From Candidatus Delongbacteria bacterium (lineage in GTDB: Bacteria > Delongbacteria > UBA4055): DNA of 18,731 nt. Shown here in pieces: positions 6,301 to 14,027 of this stretch; position 1 is the stretch's first letter; every line of letters starts with the position of its first letter. The position numbers and the translations under genes are program-made. Under the pieces are notes generated by a model, which worked only from the letters and a program-made list of their open reading frames with translations, ran no database searches and was not told where the DNA came from. The DNA lies in the NCBI GenBank assembly GCA_027858795.1, contig JAQICF010000128.1, positions 1 to 18,731 of the forward strand, written 5' to 3'.

Positions 6301-6779
6301 CAATTCAGAGTTTTTGGTTCCTTTATTTTATCTATAAATTTGCTTAACTTTAGAAGTTGCTCCGCTTCTTTATTCATATTATCTGGATTAACTTCTAGAT
6401 TATAATTTTTAAAGAACAAATAAATCTTGGGTGCATTAGATTTTTCATTTTCATTTAAAGCAATATCAAATTCTTCTTCACTACCTGATTCATTAGGCTC
6501 TCCTGTACTACTATTAATTGAACCTGGGGCAGAACCCATTCTTTTCCACCATAAGCCAATATAAATATCATACTTCCCTATGAATTCATTTACTTGAGCT
6601 TGATTACGTGCATTATAATGACCTACATGATCTCTCCAATCTTTAACATAAAATCGTATACCATCATATCCAACATTAGATTTTGTTATTGTATTGCATA
6701 TTGTAATTATTTCTCTTTTTTCACTTTCTACATCACCTGGGCATGATACAAATATTGAAACATCTCTTACATTTTCCAT
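3342..6779 (-). CDS. Large DUF4062-domain protein with long helical (HEAT-like) C-terminal region
   Basis: 1145 residues. The first 130 or so match the DUF4062 pattern: DVSIFVSCPGDVESEKREI (6-24), a W-RDHVGHYNARNQAQVNEFI segment (48-67), DIYIGLWWKRMGSAP (71-85), then SGSEEEFDIAL (98-108). The conserved S/G-x-EE acid pair corresponds to the TIR/nucleoside-deoxyribosyltransferase-like fold in this family. DUF4062 is often fused to STAND NTPases in bacterial conflict proteins. Here I see no P-loop (GxxxxGK[ST]), and the remaining roughly 900 residues look like helical repeats, for example RLKAAHYLIKLQEIKGIEYF near the C-terminus. I infer a nucleotide-processing or signalling head on a recognition scaffold, in the cytoplasm, since no signal peptide or membrane segment is seen. 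An AGGA-type ribosome site precedes the ATG. It heads a two-gene unit with the DUF3883 gene. Confidence 0.85.
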   Translation of the reverse strand: MENVRDVSIFVSCPGDVESEKREIITICNTITKSNVGYDGIRFYVKDWRDHVGHYNARNQAQVNEFIGKYDIYIGLWWKRMGSAPGSINSSTGEPNESGSEEEFDIALNENEKSNAPKIYLFFKNYNLEVNPDNMNKEAEQLLKLSKFIDKIKEPKTLNWINKFTSIEQFREKISNLILITQNELRNAETPIVEIEPFEEEIKEELLDKSFKIAKKAAFIFVLFNDTLNLTEFEQLVDKNELGCLLSMDYLNCDDNKLVFNKNKKDYFVAKILVDLEFDDIKKYLFTENKYANPQLIRVVSYIYQLLKSDNKLLEEITKYLCEHNQLPLIKLDKDKISIKTRELIFKHIFNDFKKKDIWIYSNSYHNEEVAEFGESLETYKYLISELQTPTNSKIVFINSLILLGYFKNLNDEQKEQIIPILFEKLGSNIEDKNIVQNVITVFKRQEITSGDIFEKIFNYIKEYKNEYVRTSVYRFLSKTDYVDKYFKYLIDGLRILKTKGDPDREDINLIDEDVSLHNSLLLLKESKSIKELLKHFFADYSSRNMIYFDELIKSIIQKSIDIYNNDTSIFENILDVYLKKGMEYGHKNLKELISFFEKTGTKTEALELIITQETLNIYTQYDFICELLDNSNFNIIIDKYNTKLNEGHIKLIYHNLLRINESISEEFKEQIKDKLDIELIKPVVKDYDSIKKIKQQGEFDLLFDNQELKQITLEFFEKYEVDDIYKNDVFKAQKDYWNNFEFEKSNCDLVTNLLNMFADINGRINKHIVSDWFEVEEKVNKYIINKIYKQLLSFKDLSLNHNHMKFINDWCIAKLKDINFKKSLIQGDAQVHYNEFAIYLWYFYKKLHIEFPREVLLDMLSFDYVVGTEFAGIDDLVSKLPLDLVKERIRSNLREGISVFVVLMNHFKIVINNEMQEEYHYIFDEIKLNRLPDYEIKNLVDMYYEATEDYIGLFKLLKSSSSINWGIVDKLITFKNEIPLAEFLVKVLEEAKDRNLRLKAAHYLIKLQEIKGIEYFIHYINQDDINQLQLDVTDCFKSIENYIFIPKLFELLEMSYRKIIKIEPFYTLDKIITGALHTMALKEESFYTNIRERYIKFIESKKEKYPDVKYLSYQIDEMDKRFRETHIKVPSIEEVKEIIKELGL

Positions 6780-6850
6780 TACATATTCCTACTTTTTTAA
6801 TTTATCCTTATAGTATTTCCCTACACTCTCCCCTCTACTATCCCTACTTC

Positions 6851-6976
6851 TTACTCGCTCAGCCCATACAGCTCATAAACCATTCCATCAATCTCTTTAT
6901 CAGTCTTAGCAATATCTTCTTGAAGACTATTAATCAGATTCTTATAGCCATTAAAAAATCTTACTCCACCCCCACC
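6851..6976 (-). pseudogene. C-terminal tail of a restriction-modification enzyme (remnant)
   Basis: A 41-codon open frame ends at TAA 6851-6853. It reads FFNGYKNLINSLQEDIAKTD and then KEIDGMVYELYGLSE. The pattern of a short helix, then TD-x-EID-x-MVY-x-LYGL-(S/T)-E at the very C-terminus, is typical of type IIG/ISP-like N6-adenine methylase-restriction proteins, from memory. In this frame an in-frame stop (6977-6979) lies immediately upstream and there is no start codon. It overlaps the last few codons of the preceding ISP remnant in another frame. It is best read as the end of a second restriction-modification gene joined to the first by a deletion. Confidence 0.6.
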
Positions 6977-7401
6977 TTATCAATCTCTTTCATAATCCTA
7001 TCAGTTTCAGTCAGTGCAACTATAATCTTTTGATAGTGCTTTATATCTTCATAACTCAGTTCCCTTCCCTTACGGTCTTTAAGCCATTTCTGAGCCGGTT
7101 GATAACCACCTATATAAAACTCCCAAGCGACTAAAGGAACATTGTCAAAATACTGCGTATCATTGATATAAACTTTATTACCAATGTCTTTAGCTTCAAT
7201 ATATCCAATAGGAATTTTCTTATTCGTAATAACATAGTCAGGATTCCCGCAATCAGTAACATTTGCAGGTTCATTTGTTATTGTTACACCCTTTACAAGT
7301 TCCCTAATCAAAGATTCAAGATCCCCACGATAAGAATGCTCTCTAGATATACCGGATTTATAACGAGTGTTTAAACTTTCAAGATATTGTCTAATAGTCA
7401 T
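6961..7401 (-). pseudogene. Internally deleted type ISP restriction-modification gene (in-frame remnant)
   Basis: 146 codons with an intact reading frame. Residues 1-75 look like the N-terminus of type ISP (LlaGI-like) restriction-modification enzymes, with the PD-(D/E)XK nuclease motifs NPDY (D54) and IEAK (E69, K71). From about residue 76 the sequence jumps to what looks like the extreme C-terminus of the same family: DTQYFDNVPLVAWEFYIGGY, then QPAQKWLKDRKGR and HYQKIIVALTETDRIMKEID, part of the target-recognition end. Intact members are about 1000 residues or more and carry helicase and methylase domains in between, which are all missing. The frame stays open across the junction, so a miniature protein with nuclease residues could be made. 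Only a weak AAGAGAAA ribosome site precedes the ATG. Confidence 0.72.
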
Positions 7402-7417
7402 AGTTTGTTTCTCTTAA

Positions 7418-7483
7418 TTATTTTTTTGATCCACTTGTCGCAGTCACGCAGTAAAAGTTATAATAACTAAATATGTGATTTAT
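7418..7483 (-). pseudogene. C-terminal remnant of an FG-GAP surface protein
   Basis: On the minus strand, 7418-7468 reads SYYNFYCVTATSGSKK then TAA, apart from the first codons. NFYCVTATSG matches the shared C-terminal tail of the three giant proteins to the right (KKFYCVTATG, KKFYCVTATS, KKFYCVTATSGVK). An in-frame stop lies just upstream at 7484-7486 and there is no start. This is a scrap of a fourth paralogue, lying between the operon terminator and the ISP remnant. It marks where the accessory island joins the surface-protein locus. Confidence 0.65.
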
Positions 7484-7534
7484 TTAACAAAGTTAAAGTA
7501 CATATAATTTCATAAATTCACAAATGCTATAATT

Positions 7535-7560
7535 AAAAAAGGGCAGTAAAAAAACTGCCC
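7535..7560 (-). terminator. Intrinsic terminator of the surface-protein operon
   Basis: Perfect 7-bp arms GGGCAGT (7541-7547) and ACTGCCC (7554-7560) with a 6-nt loop, followed on the minus strand by six T (7535-7540). It lies 69 nt after the stop of the last FG-GAP gene, with the three-way-junction repeat in between. Confidence 0.85.
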
Positions 7561-7576
7561 TATGGTGTGGTATGTT

Positions 7577-7623
7577 GTTGCACTGGCTATGCCAGACAAG
7601 GGGATATATCCCCTTGTTGCAAC
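7577..7623 (-). repeat. Three-way-junction structured repeat, copy C
   Basis: Outer stem GTTGCA (7577-7582) / TGCAAC (7618-7623). Inner hairpins are CTGGC/GCCAG (7583-7595) and ACAAGGGGAT/ATCCCCTTGT (7596-7617), again with no unpaired junction bases. The inner hairpin stems are identical to the copy at 424-475, while all outer-stem sequence differs yet still pairs. It sits 6 nt after the stop of the FG-GAP gene and upstream of the intrinsic terminator in the direction of transcription. Confidence 0.75.
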
Positions 7624-7629
7624 TACTGT

Positions 7630-10600
7630 TTACCTATTCATTTGTACAGAACGCGTCTCTACATCCTCTTCCTTCGTTACACCAGTCGCTGTCACACAAT
7701 AGAACTTTTTAAGCTCACTTGTTACGGTAAACCATTGTGTATCATTCACTGTTCCTTCATATTTCCACCCTGTTGGAAAAACTGCATACGGATCATCCGT
7801 ACTATAAACATTGTAAACTTCCCCTTTTTCCGCATCTTTAACATTATTCCAAGTAAGAGTCACTAAGTTGCCTTCTATGTTTACTTCAATAGGAGACGGT
7901 ACTGAATATGTCGGATTGAAAATAAAGCTGGAAGGTTCAGCAGGATATCTGCTCGTTCTGTAAATGTAATTCGGCTTTACTCTCCAATAGTATCTTGTAT
8001 TACTAACCAGACTGTCAAAGATTGTGAGTTCGTTTAGTGCAATATCAAAATAGGTAGTAGTCCCTTTTGTAATACAGCTTTTTTTATCTAACAATACCGT
8101 TTCTTCAAATGGGCTTCCAAAATTGGCATCATCATCAATTTGTAAATTATAATCAATTATCGAATCTTCAAATACATATTCCCAAGAAAGTGGGTCATCT
8201 GCTCCCATTTCATTGAAAGTTATTAGCTTTAGATCCATTGAAAGAAATGTTGTATCTGCACTTGCAAATTCTGATCCTGCATAACAATTATCAATAGCTT
8301 GAACTTTCCACGAAATAATTTTTTCCGGTTCCTGCGGTAATAGTTTTTTTACGACTCTTGAGATATAAGAACAATTCTGCCCAGCATTACCTATTGCAAC
8401 GATCTTTCTGAATCCTGTACTATCTGCCATAGCTGGCGTAGTATTAACATCATTTATAATAAGATTTATATTATATGTTAAACCATCTTGATGAGTCTCA
8501 GAATCAGTTGCTTTATCCCAACTGAATGATGTATGACCATCTATATCAAACAAGGATAAATTAGTTGGTAAATTTGGAGCCGTATTAGCTATCAAAGAAT
8601 TATTTTTATATATTTTGGATATTTCATTTTCTGATAATCCAGTCAATAAAATATCAAGATCCCCATCATTATCATAATCTCCCCATGCGACAGAACCCTT
8701 ATCAACTCCAGGTAATTCTGCACTTGTTTCTGTAAATATACCCGTATCATTACGATATATTTTTGAAATTCTATATGGTGCTGTACCTGTATAACCAGTC
8801 AATAAAATATCGATATCACCATCATTGTCATAATCTCCCCAGGCTAATGAACTATAAGCAACTCCTGTTAATCCTGCATTTATATCGGTGAAACTACCAG
8901 AATCATTACGATATACCTTTGAAACTTTATCGAATGTATGATCTATCCCAGCTAACAATATATCAAGATCACCGTCGTTGTCATAATCACCCCAGGCGAC
9001 TGAACTTCCCCAAACATCTGTTAATCTTGCATTTATATCAGTAAATACTCCTGAATTATTCTGATATATTTTTGTAGCAGGATCTTGTTGAGGAAAAACA
9101 ATTGGATCACCTGCTAATAATATATCAAGATCGCCATCATTATCATAATCGCCCCAGGCAACGGAGCCTCTACTAGCACCTGTTAATCCTGCATTTATCT
9201 TGGTAAATACTCCTGAATCATTTCGATAGATATATGTACGTGAATCACTTATTGAAATTAAACCTGCTAATAATATATCAAGATCACCATCATTATCGTA
9301 ATCACCCCAGGCTACTGAACTTTCATAAACTCCTGTCAATCCGGCATTGATGTCGGTAAAGACACCAAAATCATTGCGGTAGATTCTTGAACTACCATTC
9401 CATGAACTATCATAACCGGTTAATAGAATATCAAGATCACCGTCATTGTCATAATCTCCCCAGGCAACTGAACTAGCGGATACTCCCCTTAATCCTGCAT
9501 TTATATCTGTAAATACTCCCGAATCATTACGATAAATCTTTGAATATCCAAGATAATCCTTACCTGTCATTAAAATATCAAGATCACCGTCATTATCATA
9601 ATCTCCCCAGGCGACTGAGCCGTAACGAACACCAGTCAAACCGGCGTTTATATCTGTAAAAAAGTTCAGAGATCTAAAATTCCATTCTTCTTTATTGATA
9701 ATTCCATAAAAATATACACTGTCAATTCTCATAAAAGCTGTACTGTCTATCAAGACATAGTAATCAGTTTGTAATTCTAAGTCATTCATAAGCTCAATTT
9801 GCACAACACTGTCTATTATATTTGTATTAATCGCAGGTATTGTTTCTACTATTGAATCATCCACAGACTTTCTCAATTCAATATTACCTGTTCCGGCAAA
9901 AATATTTTTACTGAAATTCAGAATCAAATCAGAATCTAAAGCAATATTTACTGAGTTATCAACCGGCAAAGTACTTAAAAGCAACCTCTTTGTAGTAAAA
10001 TTCCATACTTCTTTATCAAAAATACCATCAAAATAATTTTCGTTTCCATCATTAAAAGCCAAGCTGTCTATTAGGACATAGTAATCAGTATAGAATTCTA
10101 AGTCGTTTGTAAGATCAATTTGAACAACACTGTCTGTTATGCTTGTATTGATCGCAGGAATTGTTTCTACTAGTGAATCATCTTCAGATTTTCTCAATTC
10201 AATATTACCTGTACCGGCGTAAGTAGTTGTACTAAAAGCTATTGTCAGGTCGGTATCTAAAGGTACATTCACCATGTTATCGTCAGGATCGAATTCAATT
10301 TTTTCTGACAAAATAATACCCGAATCAACCCAATCCTCCTCTTCCATATTAACAAGTGTTCCGCTGTTCAAACCCACACAATCTGAAAGAACTGACCCTG
10401 TACTATCGTTAAACTGCCAATATGAAACAAGTCCATCTTCCGTTCCTGAAAGAGGTATATACATATTATCCTGTATTTCCTCGGCTGACCTTGCAACATT
10501 CCAAAACCGTACTTCATCCATTTTTCCTGGAAAAAACTGTCCCCCACTTGTTCCTGAAGCAATCACTTTTTCACTTGAATTGTCTATGAATTCATAAGGA

Positions 10601-11040
10601 TCATCTGATGTTAATGTTTGCTCTACTCCGTTCACATAAATTTTATGCGTACCTGCACCAGAACCAGATCTTGTATAAACAATGTGATTCCATTCATTTT
10701 CTGCTATAGCATTTTCCTCAGTTTCTGCTATATATGTACCCGATCCAGTAACCGCAACTCTACCTACGCCACCACTTCCGGTACCAACCTCAAGCTGAAA
10801 GGCACCTGCAGTATTATCTTTCCTTGTAGAGAAAACACCATACCTCGAAGATAAATCGCTTGGGTTCACCCATGCTTCGATCGTAAGAACATTTCCTACA
10901 TTTAAGCTTGTATCGTTGCCGACATTCACATACTCATCCACTGCGTCGAATTGTAACGCTGTTCCGGGAATTGTATCAATTGCAAATAATTGAATTGTAC
11001 TTAAAATAAGTGCAATTATTAATAGTTTTACCGTTTTCAC
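7630..11040 (-). CDS. Giant secreted LamG/Ig-like/FG-GAP repeat surface protein
   Basis: 1136 residues from a GTG start at 11038-11040, chosen because GGAG lies 6 nt upstream and a clean signal peptide follows (MKTVKLLIIALILSTIQLFA). An alternative GTG four codons earlier overlaps this ribosome site. Domains: LamG/concanavalin-like lectin fold (about 25-240); two Big_5/SbsA-type Ig modules (about 250-355 and 355-458) that are near copies of each other; seven FG-GAP/VCBS repeats (about 460-845) with the core SVAWGDYDNDGDLDILLTG, whose D-x-D-x-DG-x-x-D is a calcium loop; then Fn3-like modules ending in KKFYCVTATG. It is exported and probably surface-attached or released, acting in adhesion or carbohydrate binding by inference. 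Third gene of the operon, 29 nt after its neighbour, followed by a structured repeat and a terminator. Confidence 0.88.
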   Translation of the reverse strand: MKTVKLLIIALILSTIQLFAIDTIPGTALQFDAVDEYVNVGNDTSLNVGNVLTIEAWVNPSDLSSRYGVFSTRKDNTAGAFQLEVGTGSGGVGRVAVTGSGTYIAETEENAIAENEWNHIVYTRSGSGAGTHKIYVNGVEQTLTSDDPYEFIDNSSEKVIASGTSGGQFFPGKMDEVRFWNVARSAEEIQDNMYIPLSGTEDGLVSYWQFNDSTGSVLSDCVGLNSGTLVNMEEEDWVDSGIILSEKIEFDPDDNMVNVPLDTDLTIAFSTTTYAGTGNIELRKSEDDSLVETIPAINTSITDSVVQIDLTNDLEFYTDYYVLIDSLAFNDGNENYFDGIFDKEVWNFTTKRLLLSTLPVDNSVNIALDSDLILNFSKNIFAGTGNIELRKSVDDSIVETIPAINTNIIDSVVQIELMNDLELQTDYYVLIDSTAFMRIDSVYFYGIINKEEWNFRSLNFFTDINAGLTGVRYGSVAWGDYDNDGDLDILMTGKDYLGYSKIYRNDSGVFTDINAGLRGVSASSVAWGDYDNDGDLDILLTGYDSSWNGSSRIYRNDFGVFTDINAGLTGVYESSVAWGDYDNDGDLDILLAGLISISDSRTYIYRNDSGVFTKINAGLTGASRGSVAWGDYDNDGDLDILLAGDPIVFPQQDPATKIYQNNSGVFTDINARLTDVWGSSVAWGDYDNDGDLDILLAGIDHTFDKVSKVYRNDSGSFTDINAGLTGVAYSSLAWGDYDNDGDIDILLTGYTGTAPYRISKIYRNDTGIFTETSAELPGVDKGSVAWGDYDNDGDLDILLTGLSENEISKIYKNNSLIANTAPNLPTNLSLFDIDGHTSFSWDKATDSETHQDGLTYNINLIINDVNTTPAMADSTGFRKIVAIGNAGQNCSYISRVVKKLLPQEPEKIISWKVQAIDNCYAGSEFASADTTFLSMDLKLITFNEMGADDPLSWEYVFEDSIIDYNLQIDDDANFGSPFEETVLLDKKSCITKGTTTYFDIALNELTIFDSLVSNTRYYWRVKPNYIYRTSRYPAEPSSFIFNPTYSVPSPIEVNIEGNLVTLTWNNVKDAEKGEVYNVYSTDDPYAVFPTGWKYEGTVNDTQWFTVTSELKKFYCVTATGVTKEEDVETRSVQMNR

Positions 11041-11069
11041 TGGTTTCTCCACTTATTTAAATTATTTTA

Positions 11070-13982
11070 TTATTTCAAACTTGATTCTGAATCTTTCACT
11101 GCATCTTTTCCTTCCGTTTTCACAGCACTTGTCGCAGTTACGCAATAAAATTTCTTCATCTCACTTGTCTTAACGGTCCATTCAGTACTGTTCACTGTTG
11201 CCTCAAAATTCCAACCCATAGGAAATTCCGCATAAGGTTCATCTGTGCTGTAAACATTATAAACTTTACCTTTCTCTGCATTCTTTTCAATATCCCAAGA
11301 AAGCGTTACAAACTCACCCATCACTTCAATATGTACAGGTGAAGGTATTGAATATGTCGGATTGTAAATAAAGCTTGGTATTGCCTCCGCATATCGACTT
11401 TCTATTAGAAAATAATTCGGTTTCACTCTCCAATAGTATCTTGTATTATTTACAAGACTGTCAAAATCAGTTAGTTCGTTCAATGCAATATTATAATTTA
11501 TAAGCTTGGAGTCTTTCTCCTTGTTTAATGTAATAATTTCTTCGAACGGTGTTGAAAAATTAATATCTTCATCAAGCTGTAGCTGGTAATTGGATATAGA
11601 ATCGGGAAATACATACTCCCATGTCAGCAAATCATCGGCTTCCATTTCATCCGAAGTTATCAGTTCTAGATCCCTTGAAGTAAATGTTGTATCCATACTT
11701 TCAGAAAATTCCGATCCAGCAAAACAATGATCAATAGCCTGTACTTTCCAAGAAATATTCTTTGATCCTTCTTCTTGAGGCAAAATAAAATTTTCAACAT
11801 CAATATTATAAAAATCATTCTGCGAAGAATTTCCTATTGAAACGATTTTTCTATAACCTGTACTTGTGTCTGACGAAGAAGTTACAATTGTACTATCAGT
11901 AATAACTTCTACGTTATAGCTTAATCCATTTTGGGGCGTTTCATTATCTACAGCTTTATCCCAACTTAAGGTTATATAATTCTTGACTAAATTGTATTTT
12001 AAATTCACCGGAGAAGCAGGTTTTGTATTTGAAATTTCTGAATCATTCCTGTAAATCTTTGAAGTATACGTTCCAGTCAACAATATATCAAGGTCGCCGT
12101 CATTATCATAATCTCCCCAAGCTACAGAAGCATCATCAGCCCCAAATAATCCTGCTTCAATATCCGTGAATACACCCGCATCATTACGGTGGATATTAGA
12201 AATATATACACCACCTGCATTACCAGTCAACAAAATATCAAGATCCCCATCATTATCATAATCTCCCCAAGCTACTGAACTTAAAATAACTCCAGGCAAT
12301 CCTGCACCAATATCTACAAAATTACCCGCATCATTTCGGTAAATATTAGAAATAGTATCATCAGAACCAGTTAGAGAGCCCATTCTACCAGTCAACAAAA
12401 TATCCAGGTCCCCGTCATTGTCATAATCTCCCCAAGCTACTGAACTTCCGTGAACTCCTGTTAATCCTGCATTTATATCTGTAAATACACCCGCATCATT
12501 TTTGTATATTTTTGAAATACTTTGCCATGCTTCATCCAAATAACAACCTGTCAATAGTATATCAAGATCACCGTCATTATCATAATCTCCCCAGGCAACT
12601 GAACTATACCAAACTCCAGTAAGTATCGCTTCTATATCTGTAAAACTACCTGAATCATTACGATATATTTTTGAGATATAACCTGCATTGTATCCTGTCA
12701 ACAATATATCTAGATCACCGTCATTATCATAATCCCCCCATGCTACTGAGCCTTCATCAACTTCCGGAATTCCTGCACCGATATCTGTAAAACTACCCGA
12801 ATCATTACGGTATATCTTTGAATTTCTATAACCTGTCAATAGTATATCAAGATCACCGTCATTATCATAATCTCCCCAAGCTACTGAGCTTGCCAGCACA
12901 CCCGGTAATCCTGCGTTAATGTCTATGAATTGATTTACAGAATTAAAATTCCATGTTGTACTGTCATAAATACCTCCGAAATAAATACTATCAGAATCCA
13001 TAAAAGCTAAGCTATCAATTGTAACATAGTAATCAGTATTCCATCCAAAATCATTCACAAGATCAATAGTAACTGTTGAATCAGTTATTGTTGTGGATAC
13101 TGCCGGAATTGTTTCAACTACTGAATCGTCTGAAGTTTTATAAATCGTAATATTCCCAGAACCCGCCTGCATTACTGCATCAAATTTTATTGCAAGATCA
13201 TTTTCTAAGCCTACATTAACAGAATTATCCTCTGGTGTAAAATCCACAACTATAGGATAAATTGAATTGACCCAGTCTTCGTCTTCCATATTTATCAGTA
13301 TCCCATCATTACTACCTGCACTATCACCTGCAATAGTACCACTTCCTTCTTCAAATTTATAATATGCTACAAGACCTGTTTCAGATCCCGTAAGAGAATT
13401 ATACATATTAGCCTGTAAATCTGATTGAGTTAGTGGTATATTCCAAAGACGAACTTCATCCATTTTACCATCTACAGGATAAGTTGTGCCACTTTCACTC
13501 ATTCCAATATTCAATTTGTTAGAATTTTGAGTAAATGCTCCTGTAACAGCTGTTGAATCCATCACTTGACCATTTATATAGTGTTTTGTCTGAGAGCCAT
13601 CATAAGTAATAGCTACATGATACCATGTTTGAGGTTGTACATCATTCCATTGGTAATCGCTATAAGGAATGGAACAACCACTATGATAGAACCTGAGAGA
13701 TTTTACAGGTCCATCAGTGCATAACATCAAACCAAAAGCACTCTCAAAGCTGTCTTTACCAATAAAACACTGCCAGTCAAATCCATCTGTTGTTCTATCA
13801 ACCTGATTAAAATTTACCCAGTACTCAAAAGTCATTGAAGTTGTAAGATTAAGACTTGCGTCGTGCGGTACTTCTACATAATCATCCACTCCGTCAAAAT
13901 CCAGACAGGTATTTGCGTGTAACGGTAAAAGCATTGCTGCAAAAACAAATGCAACAATTGTCATTTTTCTTAGAATTTTCAT
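11070..13982 (-). CDS. Giant secreted LamG/Ig-like/FG-GAP repeat surface protein (paralogue)
   Basis: 970 residues from the ATG at 13980-13982 (MKILRKMTIVAFVFAAMLLP). GGAG sits 8 nt upstream; a GTG three codons earlier would overlap the ribosome site and is less likely. Signal peptide to about residue 24, with a processing site near LHANT. LamG-type domain about 25-235, including DGKMDEVRLWN; one Big_5-type Ig module about 247-350; six FG-GAP/VCBS repeats about 352-660 with the same SVAWGDYDNDGDLDILLTG core; then Fn3-like modules and the KKFYCVTATS tail. It shares order and tail with its neighbours but has one Ig module instead of two. The last codons (KDSESSLK) coincide with a dispersed-repeat-like segment. 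Probable role: surface adhesin or lectin in the same operon. Confidence 0.88.
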   Translation of the reverse strand: MKILRKMTIVAFVFAAMLLPLHANTCLDFDGVDDYVEVPHDASLNLTTSMTFEYWVNFNQVDRTTDGFDWQCFIGKDSFESAFGLMLCTDGPVKSLRFYHSGCSIPYSDYQWNDVQPQTWYHVAITYDGSQTKHYINGQVMDSTAVTGAFTQNSNKLNIGMSESGTTYPVDGKMDEVRLWNIPLTQSDLQANMYNSLTGSETGLVAYYKFEEGSGTIAGDSAGSNDGILINMEDEDWVNSIYPIVVDFTPEDNSVNVGLENDLAIKFDAVMQAGSGNITIYKTSDDSVVETIPAVSTTITDSTVTIDLVNDFGWNTDYYVTIDSLAFMDSDSIYFGGIYDSTTWNFNSVNQFIDINAGLPGVLASSVAWGDYDNDGDLDILLTGYRNSKIYRNDSGSFTDIGAGIPEVDEGSVAWGDYDNDGDLDILLTGYNAGYISKIYRNDSGSFTDIEAILTGVWYSSVAWGDYDNDGDLDILLTGCYLDEAWQSISKIYKNDAGVFTDINAGLTGVHGSSVAWGDYDNDGDLDILLTGRMGSLTGSDDTISNIYRNDAGNFVDIGAGLPGVILSSVAWGDYDNDGDLDILLTGNAGGVYISNIHRNDAGVFTDIEAGLFGADDASVAWGDYDNDGDLDILLTGTYTSKIYRNDSEISNTKPASPVNLKYNLVKNYITLSWDKAVDNETPQNGLSYNVEVITDSTIVTSSSDTSTGYRKIVSIGNSSQNDFYNIDVENFILPQEEGSKNISWKVQAIDHCFAGSEFSESMDTTFTSRDLELITSDEMEADDLLTWEYVFPDSISNYQLQLDEDINFSTPFEEIITLNKEKDSKLINYNIALNELTDFDSLVNNTRYYWRVKPNYFLIESRYAEAIPSFIYNPTYSIPSPVHIEVMGEFVTLSWDIEKNAEKGKVYNVYSTDEPYAEFPMGWNFEATVNSTEWTVKTSEMKKFYCVTATSAVKTEGKDAVKDSESSLK
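11078..11097. repeat. Repeat-like segment forming the 3' end of the FG-GAP gene
   Basis: This 20-nt segment matches 340-359 (right arm of hairpin I plus linker of dispersed repeat copy A) at 19 of 20 positions. It encodes the last codons of the protein ending KDSESSLK. The left arm of the hairpin is not conserved here, so it is a partial copy or a coincidence. Confidence 0.4.
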
Positions 13983-14027
13983 ACTGAACACTCCATAATT
14001 AACTTAAGTATATGATATCATAACACC

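Noticed and set aside
6743..7033. Plus-strand 96-codon open frame
   Set aside because: It is antisense to the DUF4062 start and the restriction-modification remnants, with low-complexity Ile/Leu/Ser composition.
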